Of a stretch of 64,000 nucleotides of DNA, positions 47,030 through 57,874 are shown in pieces. Below the pieces are notes generated by a model. It searched no databases and was not told where the DNA came from. It saw only the letters and a program-made list of their open reading frames with translations. Position 1 is the first letter of the stretch. The number at the start of each line of letters is the position of its first letter. Position numbers and translations under genes: made by a program. Origin of the DNA: Prostheceraeus crozeri (taxonomy: Eukaryota; Platyhelminthes; Polycladida; Euryleptidae); assembly GCA_907163375.1 (NCBI GenBank), contig CAJQUW010015462.1:62001-126000 (forward strand). Direction: 5' to 3'.

Positions 47030-49887
47030 TTAGTTGTGATAACTTAAGTGGCACAGAGGATAAGGCATGCGTGAGATTAAAAAACATTGTTATTTTACAA
47101 AAACACCATCCAATCAATCTGTTTCGGCGTCGAAATGTTCTCTTGTTACTTTCTACATCCCCGCGAAACAGGGTGTCAGAGATAGAACATACAGTTTATG
47201 GTCTCAAAATCAAAAGATCGTCGGGGTAAAATTCGCGACTTCCAGAAAACGCATTTCCCCTGAAACCGTAGAAGGCATTGACCGAAGACTTTGGCATTAA
47301 CATAGTATTTCGTGCGATTTGATCACGAGATCTATATTGCTAGTAAACGCAGACTTATTATGTAGAAATTTTACATCAATGTGCAAAAGATTTTATGCAG
47401 TTTTAGTTTGAGCAAGCAAGCAGGTGTTTTTTTGAATGACAAACAATAATCTGTCAATATGGGAAATTTTAGACATTTAGGTACATTCTATTTTTCATTA
47501 AAAGAAAACCCGAACCTGCTCAATATGGGTTTTGACACCAAACATAAAAAAATCAGATGACATCGCCTGTAGTCATGTAGATAACAAAATAAGTAAATGG
47601 AACAAAAGAACTATACAGGTTAGTTATGGTTTGGAGAAGGGAAATGGCTTTGAATTAGTATCATTTATTGGGAAGATATCTTCAATAATAGCCTATTGTC
47701 GCGTCTCGTTTCATTCACAGTGCATTTGCAGATCTGGCGTCTTCTTTCTTTGTTGCCATGATTCTAAGCGCTGCCTTATCAACAACAATCAAATAGAATG
47801 AAACTTCGACATACGTATTCAGAAGCCGAACGAACGCATATACCTTATTCAATAAAGTACGAAATAAATTCACTATGGTTGCATTTTTATATATAAGTTG
47901 CTACTATTTGCTAGCATCACATTCAGATATTTATGAAATTTTGATCTATTCTTTTAAAATTTTGCATTACTTGAAGTCTAGAAATCATTCCGTTCACGAT
48001 GCATCGTGAACTTCTCTATGTTTATTAACCTAGCAATGTGTAGCCTCTCCCTTGCTCTGAAGTAAAAATTCAAAAGTTTATGTCTGCTCCAAATGTAGTT
48101 AGCTAGCTTTCCAATAGCTGAATTTGCGAACAGACTGCATGAAGCATGTCATCTTAATCCATTAATGACTACGGATGCTATATACGATACAATCGAATCA
48201 AGACACGACACGGTCAAAATAATTCGAAGGATCCAGGAAACGGAAGATACCAAAGTTAATAATTGCCCTAGTGGAGAATCCTGTAAAAAAATCAGGTAAT
48301 TAAAAATCATGAACGAATGAATACAAATTAATGCCAACTACATAGAGTAACCTACTCCAGTACAGAGTAGGGATTGAAATGCGAAAAAAGGCTAGCCGAC
48401 CCAACTTAAGACGGGAAGGGAAATAAATTAAAACTTATGATCGATTTTATTTTTACAATCCAAAAACTAGAATGACAGTTCGTCATGGACTTGACGAGAA
48501 GCTAAAAAATGTAAAAAAAATAACAAATGGTGAAAACAAGAAATCTAGGAAACCAAAACTGAGCTTTTTATGTATGGAGTCATCAAAGAGGAACCATGTG
48601 GCCGCATGAAGCAAGGTTTCGGCTCCTAACCTCCAACCTATGCCACATGGCGGCGCCAGGCCAACCATATCGAATGCACGACATGGAAGGTCTCTTCAAG
48701 CCTGAGGAAGCATAGCAGAACCTAACCGAAATATTTTTTTTTGAATTTTTTTTTTAAAATAGCAAGAATTGCTGCATTTGTTGCCTCTTTTGTATTTTGT
48801 ATTTTATAATATATCAATTAAGGATTCAAATAAAAAATAACCAGATGGGAGAATAGTAGTCACTTAATTCAAGGTATTATTGCATTACAATGTTGTGTAT
48901 GATGATAATACTATAATGTCAAGCATTAACATAGGTTACATCAACTGCTATTTGGTGAGATTTAAATGCTTTCTTCATTACTTTTTGCCAATGAAATGAA
49001 TTAGGAAGACGATTTTTTTATTGATTACAGTTTCAAGTATTCTCCTCGTCAAAGCAAACAATTTTATCATATCGTAACATAAAAGCCTGTAAACATAGAC
49101 AATTCTATCAAATTTCATTGTGTGATACATTCGTCAAAGTCTGCTCTAGTGAATAAAAAGTCAGAATATCACAGTCAAGGCTAAAAATACCAAATCGAGA
49201 AACTGTTTCGGTATGATTTTCCCACATGTCTGCGACACTCCATATCAATGTAAATGAGAAAAGCGAGTTCAACCACATGGATTTGACAGCCAAATTTATT
49301 ACATGTAGTTATTCGAAGAACAGAAATATTTAACAGGATTTCAGCATTATAGCTTCAAACAATGACAATAAAAACTTCCCGAAAGTCGCATTAAAACTTA
49401 TTCCATTTCATGGAATTAGCAAGATTGCTGTAGATTAAATTTGAATCAATCACAGCCTCTGAACAGAATGCAAATGAAAATTACGAGTATGTGTAATGAT
49501 GAATGTAATGAGCAATTATCGAAATTATCAATTCACATGAAAATGTAAATGATAAGTTCGAGAGGTTTTGAAATACAAAAATAGATTAGCGCGGTGAAAA
49601 CGATTATAAGTAGGGGTGCACCGAATGTTATGAACGCTTCTCGAGAAGTACAGTGGCTCAGCCGAACCTCCCTTGAGAATCACATTCAAAGTGTCATGCG
49701 AATCGTTAGGAATCGTCAAGATGCTATGTCATGAATGCCAATTCGTTCCTTGGCTGCCCAACAACGTCCTAGGCACAACGGCAGTCACATTTTGTCGATT
49801 TTTAGTCGACCAAATTCTTTTCCATTGATTGCAGCCTAACTAATCAAATCATGATATTTGTAGATATTAATCATGCCACAAATTTGT
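47030..49887. other. non-coding stretch, inferred intron
   Basis: No gene recognised. The 78-codon open stretch at 47067-47300 has no recognisable domain or splice frame. 48590-48720 is GC-richer, but tRNA/SINE promoter boxes there are not properly spaced. Confidence 0.4.
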
Positions 49888-49949
49888 ATGCGTGATGAAT
49901 TTTGGATGAGGACTTTGCATGCGTGATGAATTTTGGATGAGGACTCATG
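49888..49949 (+). repeat. 31-bp tandem duplication
   Basis: Two adjacent copies of ATGCGTGATGAATTTTGGAT followed by GAGGACT, period 31 (49888 and 49919). They look identical over the first 27 bp, so the duplication is recent. Confidence 0.9.
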
Positions 49950-50030
49950 AGGCACACTCATGGAATTGGAGAATGTTCATTTAGGAGACCTTTTTTACCT
50001 TTTTATTTCGCTGGTACTCGAGGTTATGCC

Positions 50031-50418
50031 TCATACATAGGACTGAGAATGTCCCACTCGATCTAGAAATTGGCCACGACAAATTGCCACGCGAAAATGC
50101 AGGAAGGGGTCACTGATGAAGTCACTATCACAACCAAACACCTCGAATCTAAGATGTGGGTGAGGAGGGCACTGGAACAGAAAATGTTCCACAGTGTCGA
50201 TTTCATCAATGCCACAATCCTGACAAAGAGGAGATAGTAATTGCGAGCACCACAGAATGTCTTGTCACCTCATCGGAGCATGGGAGCTGTTGGGTATCGA
50301 GCACTTTGGCAAGTGGGTCAGTTGCTCGTCGGTGGATATCGGTTGAAGTCCTTCCAGCCAGGCAGCTAGCTACTGCAGCATCGTAGACGATCGGAACCCG
50401 CCATAATGTTGACTGCAA
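50031..50418 (-). pseudogene. LINE ORF2 C-terminal fragment with zinc-knuckle-like motif
   Basis: Minus-strand translation: CQDCGIDEIDTVEHFLFQCP (Cys-Cys-His-Cys spacing C-x2-C...H-x4-C), then HLRFEVFGCDSDF, FLDRVGHSQSYV and a stop at 50031-50033. 'C--CG--ETVEHFL--CP' is the hallmark of the C-terminal region of several LINE groups. Upstream (to 50418) another frame continues with PLAKVLDTQQLPCSDEVTRH, implying a frameshift near 50230. 5' truncated. Confidence 0.75.
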
Positions 50419-50485
50419 TCCTTTTAAGAAATAATAAGAAAATATTCTATTATATTCTACAATATTTGTCCGATAGAACTTCTTG

Positions 50486-50521
50486 TTAGGTTCGGCAATG
50501 TACTGGTTTGGCCGAACCTAA
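50486..50521 (+). repeat. short hairpin TTAGGTTCGGC/GCCGAACCTAA
   Basis: Perfect 11-bp stem with a 14-base loop. Not followed by a T run, and no RNA gene context is visible. Confidence 0.7.
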
Positions 50522-51705
50522 AATCAAGGTGCCCCTTATTATAAATGGATCATCTACACGTAATGTAGATGGTCCACATAATACAGCGGTGATCCATATA
50601 AAGAGGTTGCGTAAAATATTCAATGTGTTGAAACACTTAACACATTCGTGCTACACATAAGACAACCGTCATCTTGCCTTTTTGTAAGTGCTATGATGCT
50701 AAGTTTTTCAATCAGGGAATCTAGCATGGTTGATGTTTGGCTTTCATCTAAATTTCATAAAGTTGAAAGTTCAAATTGCATAGTTTAAGAACATGAATAG
50801 TACTTCAATTTTAAGACACATTCAAGCTACTATTTTATTTAAACATAGGCTATATAGCTTGAAACAAAATGAGCTTAAACTCGTCCATCTTTTCGACATC
50901 CTTCTTTCTTTAAATGACATTTGAGCGGTGAATGCACAATACATGTCAAACAGCAATCACGGACAGCTTATGTACTATCTTGTGCTGCTTTAATTTATTG
51001 ATATCACAAGGTCTTCGGGATTGTCAGATCCAAAACCTGAAAACATTATAGTGAACTACTTCCACTGTCGACTGTTGTAGCACATCATGAATAGCAATTC
51101 TGAAGAGGCAATAGGCAATAAAGTTAAATGCCTATTATATTACTAAATCTGCATTAATGAATTTCTAGGAATAAATATGAAAATGAGAATTTTTCAGATG
51201 CAGGAAAATTAGAAAATTCAATTGCATACAGTCAACGCAAATCGTTGACATCAACAACGAGCTAATTTCTGTGTTGGCATTTCTTCGATCGTTTTGCAGA
51301 ATGCCATTTGATTGTCTGTATGGATGATTATCTTGTACATAATTAATGAAGGATGGTTGTCCACAAATGGGAAAAAGCTCGATTAAGTGAAGAATGAACT
51401 GCTGTTTTCAGAAGCAACGCTACATTGTTGCAGCGAGTAAATGAAAGCCGCAGAAATGTTAATTGATTACTTTCATGAAGATAGTATGTCATAATATATG
51501 GTGTGCGCAGCTGAAGGTTTTATCCTGATTTTGTTTGGATGATGCTTTAATCTGTACATTCAACAGTTTCAACAGAACTTTTATGTTATAATGCATGCTT
51601 TCCTCACATATATTTTTGAAAAAGTTATTTTTTTGAAACCTAAGTTGAAGTTTGCCATTTTTTATTGAAGCCATCTTGCTTTGTTAAACGGCACGCTAAC
51701 GAGGA
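50522..51705. other. non-coding stretch, inferred intron
   Basis: AT-rich; no gene or repeat recognised. Confidence 0.45.
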
Positions 51706-52453
51706 CGGGAGCTACTGACACTTTCTTCCTAAATTCGCACACAAAGGGCTTAAAAACATGTACTTGTAGATCTTGAAACTCTAAATACAAAAATCAAATT
51801 CTTAAGTGTCACAGCCACTCGTTTTCGGTTATAAGCAAGGTCAGAGGATTCCCATTGGAATACAATGGTAAAATTCAAGAAATGTCTATGGATTGTGAAA
51901 CACTCGGCAATGTTCGTACATTTTTTTTGCAGAAAATAAACAAAAATCAGAATGCATGAAATTTGAAACACGATTGAGTTCAGAACATCAACTTCGATAT
52001 AAAAGTTGTAGTGAATCACATGATTCAGCATTTGATGTCTGAGAGCCTCTACAAAATTATTAAAATCGCCAAAATTAAGTCAAAACATGAAATTTACTAA
52101 TTTTGTAGAGGCTCTCAGACATCAAATACTGAATCATGTGACTCACTTCAATTTTTATATCGAAGTTGATGTTCTGAACTCAATCATATTTCAAATTTCA
52201 TGCATTCTGATAAATAGTTTATTTTCTGCAAAAGAAAATGTACGAACATTGCCGAGTGTTTCACAATCCATAGATATTTCTTGAATTTTACCATTGTATT
52301 CCAATGGGAATCCTCTGACCTTGCTGATAACCGAAAGCGAGTGGTTGTGACACTTAAGAATTTGATTTTTGTATTTAGAGTTTCAAGATCTACAAGTACA
52401 TGTTTTTAAGCCCTTTGTGCGCGAATTTAGGAAGAAAGTGTCAGTAGCTCTCG
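51706..52453. repeat. large inverted repeat, ~350-bp arms, 38-base centre
   Basis: The left arm 51706-52059 (GGGAGCTACTGACACTTTCT ... CCTCTACAAAATTA) is mirrored by 52098-52453 (TAATTTTGTAGAGG ... AGAAAGTGTCAGTAGCTC). I estimate identity around 95 percent with a net 2-base length difference. No coding capacity. The word AAGTGTCACAGCCACT within the arm recurs at 19790. Likely a foldback/MITE-type element of a different family from the 44-kb element. Confidence 0.9.
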
Positions 52454-53795
52454 TACTAAACTGTTCGACTCGAGCCAGGCATGACTTTCAAAAAAACAAT
52501 GCGGGTGTGCGCGTGCAAGCTGATGTATAGAAATGAGCATTTCTATCCATCCCATAACAGTCAGAGGACAGATGAGCAAATGTGAGGTGGTTTCTCTCTC
52601 TCAAAATTGAAAAATGAAAATACATGGGGATGGTGACTGGTCTTCCAGCTGTGTACACTCTCAATTTGATTTGGCATATATTGATATTTTCGCCAATGAC
52701 TAACTTAGGCGCCATTAAAATGTTTAACGAATGTGATTATAGAACGTTTTGGCAACGATTTAAATTCCACCATAGTTTTTGACTTGCACTTGTGTCTCTC
52801 AAAAAAAAGAATTGTAGGGCCAATATAATCTCCAAAAAATGCTCCATTGTTAAATCTATAATTGCGACACAATGCCTGCAATTCGATAAAATTAATGGCC
52901 ACTTAAACTAAAAATTGGCCCATGATTGAATTGAGTGAACTCTACTTCAAATAACCCCGCAAAAGATGTGCAACTGACACTTCGGTGCCTTCAAATGAAG
53001 CATATAGGCTATATTTATAAATGAACTGGATGAATAACAAGGATGAAATCTTGCACATGAACGAAAAGAAATTTATTGTCCAAACAGATCGTTTGCAAGA
53101 ATTTCATCTATCACATCTAATTTCCGCAACGGTTTTAAGATTATTCTGATATCCTAAAATTCTCGCTTTCATCCTTTTCCAGTTCAGCATTCGCTTCATT
53201 CCCGAGGCAGTTACAGATTTTGTTACACATGACTAATGGCGCATTTTCTAATCGGATCTCATAAAATATTTAGTAAAACTGAAAAGCGGATAAGATCGTG
53301 TGGAAAATAATTATGTGGATAAATTTTAATGAAAAAATATTTCGCACTTTTTCTGTTTCCTTAATTCTATTGTTAGCAATGGCATAAAATAGCTGTGTCA
53401 TGTGATCTCTTTTAGTTCAACAATGATTTTCCATAAGTCTATGCTAAGTTCTATGTAGAAAGAGAGAGAAAAGTGATTAAATTGATTTGATCTTTGCTCG
53501 ACCTTTCTTTGATAAATTTTGAGTAATTCAGCATTCCGAGCAACAAAAAATCAACATGTGAATGAAGTCATAAGGAATATTTGAATCAAGCAAATACAAA
53601 ATGTATCTGTGTATAAAATAGTCATGCTTCGATTATTGAGAAAGTAAGGAGATCCCTGAAAATAATTCCACTCAGATATAACTTGTTTTTGAAGACATTT
53701 TGAACTAGATTCTCAAGTATCAAGTCAAGATGGTCTTAGAAGAAAAGGATCTTAACAAACTGTCCTAGTTTGAAAAATCCCTGATGAGCAATATA
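52454..53795. other. non-coding stretch, inferred intron
   Basis: No gene or repeat recognised. Confidence 0.45.
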
Positions 53796-53904
53796 TGAAA
53801 CTTGTGGGAGGATTCATGGTAACCCGATCTTAGGTGAAAAATGAAAGCGGTATTTTCATTTTTCACCTAAGATCGGGTTACCCTGAGTCCTCCCACAAGT
53901 TTCA
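53796..53904 (+). repeat. compact 109-base hairpin, 51-bp arms and 7-base loop
   Basis: Arms 53796-53846 and 53854-53904 are inverse copies with two mismatches (ATTCATGG versus CTCAGGG when aligned) and no indels; the loop is GCGGTAT. The size would allow a precursor-microRNA- or siRNA-like transcript if the intron is transcribed. It may equally be a tiny foldback element. No target duplication was found. Confidence 0.9.
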
Positions 53905-56900
53905 AACTGTCCTAGGGAAAGTCTCAAAATGAGAATTGAGTGTAGAAACGTTCCTAGCAACATCTAAACCTATGTCTCCTATATAGCCGGACAATCGAAT
54001 GACTCCTGCAGTTTGAATGCAGACTTATTATCCAGCCTCATCAAATTCTGTTTGTTATTTCTTTATTTAATTTATTAAAGATTTCTACCTAACTCTTTCA
54101 ATTTTTCAAATTTTCTCACCTTGTTTTAAAATTCGCGCTTAAGTTGCGTTAACCTTATTAACGTTTGTGTTACACGCTTTGCACTTTATTCTCTTTGTAC
54201 TCGTAAGTCATTAAACAGCTCTCGTCATCTTTTGATCAAATTTCTTCATTATATATCTGCTTTTCTGTGTTGAAAACGCGTGATCAGCATTATTTATGTT
54301 GAAGTTCATGGATCCAGTACAGAAAGTCACTCAATATCCTTAAACATGGCCGGTAATAAATACATGAGAGGATTAAATTCCGTTGATAACATCTGTTGAT
54401 TTAAGAGAGGAACATCAATGGGGGATTAAGCGACAAATCTTTCTTTGATTTCGCTGTTATTTTAAAGCCGGACGGTTTGTCATATTTACGAGCCAACCAT
54501 GCATGCCAAGATAAGTACAATTCGCAACCGTGTTAGAAGGAAGATCGGAGGCAGTATTTACATGAATTAGCATGCATTTGAAATAAGGATTAGTTGATAG
54601 ATATTCACAATCTCCCCATTTCTCAAATTCCCTCTCACATTTTTCAAGGCATTGGAGGAAGATACTTGATACATGCTATTATATCAAATTTTGATGAGGA
54701 GAAAATTGAAATCATTGGACATACTGTAGGCATAAATTATAAGTGACTCAAATGACTGGTGAATTCCAAGATTAAAGCGTTCTTATTAGAGGATTGCTTT
54801 ATTTTCTATGTAATTGTGGGTCTACCTTAATTGCACCCTACTATTGAAGGATAGAAATGATTGAATCCTTTATTCATTCCTCAATTTATTATCACTCTGA
54901 TATTCAATCAAAAGCTTTCTTCGATTATCAATTGCAAGAAATTGAAAAGTCCTCTGGCACCTCACAACTTTGCATGGAAGTGCTCACCTCTGTAGTTATA
55001 AGACACATCACCGTTTTCTTAGTTTTCTTTCGGTGTCACTTATTCTTTGCGCATGAAACATACCATGAAGTATGAAGGAAATATATAGTACTAAGCGCTT
55101 CGAATTAACAAATTAAATGTAAGCCCTTCACGAGGTCAAAAATTGATAGATTGTGAAGTGCACTACACTTTTAGACAGGCCAACAAGCCTCTGCAGAAGA
55201 AGTTCACGCAGAAAACCTAGAACTGGATTGGCATTAAGTGATGCGTTAGGGATTCCCTTTGGACTCTATTGATATCTTACCTTTTCCCTTTTTATCTTGC
55301 CTTTCTTACATGATTAGGTCATGCCGTTATTTTTGCAGTCTGCGTGTTCGCAAATAAATTTCTGATTTGTACTCCCGAAATACTATGCAGAATGCAGCGT
55401 TCTGAAAGTGGCTCTGCTTCATTGTGTGCAGAATTGTGTAATAGAGCACAGATTATATACAGAATTTATTCCGCAGATTTCAATCTTATATTTGCAACAC
55501 AAAAGGCGATAAATGGCACTAGTTAATTGTAAAGAGACACAAAATGTGAAAAGATATAAAGCAGTGTTCGCAGATAATACCTGCTTAAGAAAAATAATCC
55601 TAGCTATGAAAAGTTTGTTTGCACATCAATATTTGAACCAGATGAACTATCAATTCACTGAAAGGTGCGAGTTAATCAACTGAAAGTGCACAGTGAACTG
55701 GCAGCAGAAAGAAGTTTGAAAAACAATTAATTATTACTGATAAATACTTCATTTAGCGTCATTTCATACATTTACTGCTTATTCCGATAGACATGAAATA
55801 ACACAAAAAAATGTTGAAGATTCTGAGATTTTGGAGCGATGGTTCAATATGTTCCCGCTAGTTCGATTGACTTTTCTTGATTTCCACAAGTAGGAGATTC
55901 TCATCTGTTTTGTAGAAATAATTCAAACACTTCATGACAGTAGAAGAATTGCACTGTGCGCACTATTCCTAGTTTCCACCGACTTCAAGCAGCAATATCA
56001 CAAACTATCTCAGGTTATCTTCATTAGTAAGCTCCAAAACATGAATTATTTTATGTAGCAACTTTGACCGCTACAATTATTTCGTGTGCAGTATCCGTCA
56101 CTGTGCAGTATCGGTTAAAGTAACGGGTCTAAATCCCCTTTCATCGCATGATTTGTTTCGTGACCGAAGTTCAATGCATAGAGTAGGGATATATAGGAAG
56201 AGTGTCGACTCAAAAACGCATCTGTATACAGTGAAAATTTTTACGGAGATTACGTTCCCGTGGTCCAAAAAATTATTTGAGCAGTTTTGAAAAAGTCAAA
56301 ATTTTACAGATTTATATACATGTATGTACTACCGAGAGTAGTACTATAAGTAGTATGAGACAAGTTGCATGTCAAAAGGAATGAATATTTGCTAATAAGC
56401 ATTCCAACTAAGCGGAAATTGCGATGATGATCAAGGCGATTTCATGAACTGCATAAAGATGGAAGTCTTCATGAAAAAGTAGCGATATCATTTGTGCTTT
56501 CTTGACTGAAATTTCAAGTTTTCAATTCCATTTTCACCGACATGATTTTATAATTCGATCACCAAATTCAAGTTTCATTTCTTGAATCTGAATAGTGATA
56601 CAGACCCATTTACATCTTTCAAAGTTAATTGAAATTATTGTCTTTCATTATGTGATTTTGCTCTGCCAGTGGCAGGTTGCCTGTGATATGATCGCGCTTA
56701 AGAAAACGCTCTTAAGGTCGAGCATGAAAGTAGTAGGAACTCATCGAGTTGCTAATTTAACAAACATTACCTTTCCAAGGCTGTCGTCACCCTGAGAATC
56801 TGTGAAATACCATCATTCCTTCTGCACTACAATCATGATCACTCAATTCCGTGGCAATTTCTTCAAAACTGCACAAATTTGCATATCTCACACTTGGTAA

Positions 56901-57805
56901 CAATTACCAACTATATCCCCCTCGAGTTCATTTAATAAAATCGAGAGTGTACTCTACCTAAGTATGCCTACTCTATGGTTCATTGGGATTTTCTTTAAAG
57001 CTCTTCATTTACAGATACAGGCTGTTTTGAGGCAATCAATATTATTTAACTTCTGAAAGCCCCAAATGTTTTCGTTGCACCATGATCATTTTCATTTTAT
57101 GCTATACTGAATAAAACATTTGCATTCTCTACAATGAAGAAGAACCATGAGCAGGAGGTGATTAACATGATTTGAAATGAAAATTAGATTTTCCGGTAAT
57201 ACCTCCACATAAAATAACAATGCCAAGTTTCTCGAAATGATATACTCGTATGTATACTGCTGACGTTTCGGACGTTCTTCTTTTGCCAAGGAACAGAAAA
57301 ATTCACAAAAGGTGTGGATTGCGTACTCGAACAATAAAAGCTAGTATACACTTTTATGATGCACACTTGAAAAATCTATTAGAAATCAGTCATTTTTATC
57401 TTTCAATTAAGTTTAGGTTTCAAATATCTGGTTTATAGTCGAGATTCGGACAATGTAGGCTAGCATCAATAGGATCTCTGCATTTGTCAATAGTGTGCTT
57501 ATCAAAATAATCAATAGAACTGGTGTGACCCAGATGTTTATGCAACAAGTGATAAAACTGACAGTTCAGCTTTGATAAAACTGTCCCAGGAAAGTCTTGA
57601 AAAATAGCAAACAAGAGGATACTTCCTAGCAAAATCAAAAACTTCAGTTTCTGACAAAAACTGTTATGATTCACCATAGTGATTTGAGCCACAGTCGAAT
57701 TCTAACATTCCACACAAAAATCCAGTTGCTATTTGAGAACCCAGTGATTGAGGAGTGTGATATAGACACAGAGATAAATTGCTTTCTCTCCGTGCTTCCG
57801 TCTAG
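53905..57805. other. non-coding stretch, inferred intron
   Basis: AT-rich with no gene or transposon recognised. A pyrimidine tract CTTTCTCTCCGTGCTTCCG closes it just before the next exon candidate. Confidence 0.45.
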
Positions 57806-57874
57806 AGATGGCCTTCCGCAATGCCGACAGTCACGGTCAGAACCAGTCTCGAGGGTCAAGAAGGTCAATTTTCC
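57806..57874 (+). CDS. candidate internal exon of unidentified host gene (phase 1-1, 69 nt)
   Basis: The acceptor is very strong (CTCTCCGTGCTTCCGTCTAG), and a GTAAGC donor begins at 57875. The 69 nt give 2 nt, 22 codons and 1 nt, so the exon is symmetric and skippable. It encodes MAFR then NADSHGQNQSRGSRRSIF, a polar, Ser/Arg-rich peptide typical of regulatory linkers, with possible basophilic phosphorylation sites (RGSRRS). Both upstream candidate exons (18708, 31511) end in phase 1 and would join it in frame. Composition is distinctly GC-richer than its flanks. No family recognised. Downstream exons must lie beyond the window or be too short to see. Confidence 0.6.

Noticed and set aside
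47067-47300. 78-codon ORF as a small gene
   Set aside because: No start context, no domain, no splice evidence.
48590-48720. tRNA-derived SINE
   Set aside because: A GGTTTCGGCTCC word resembles a B box, but the A box is poor and the spacing is wrong.
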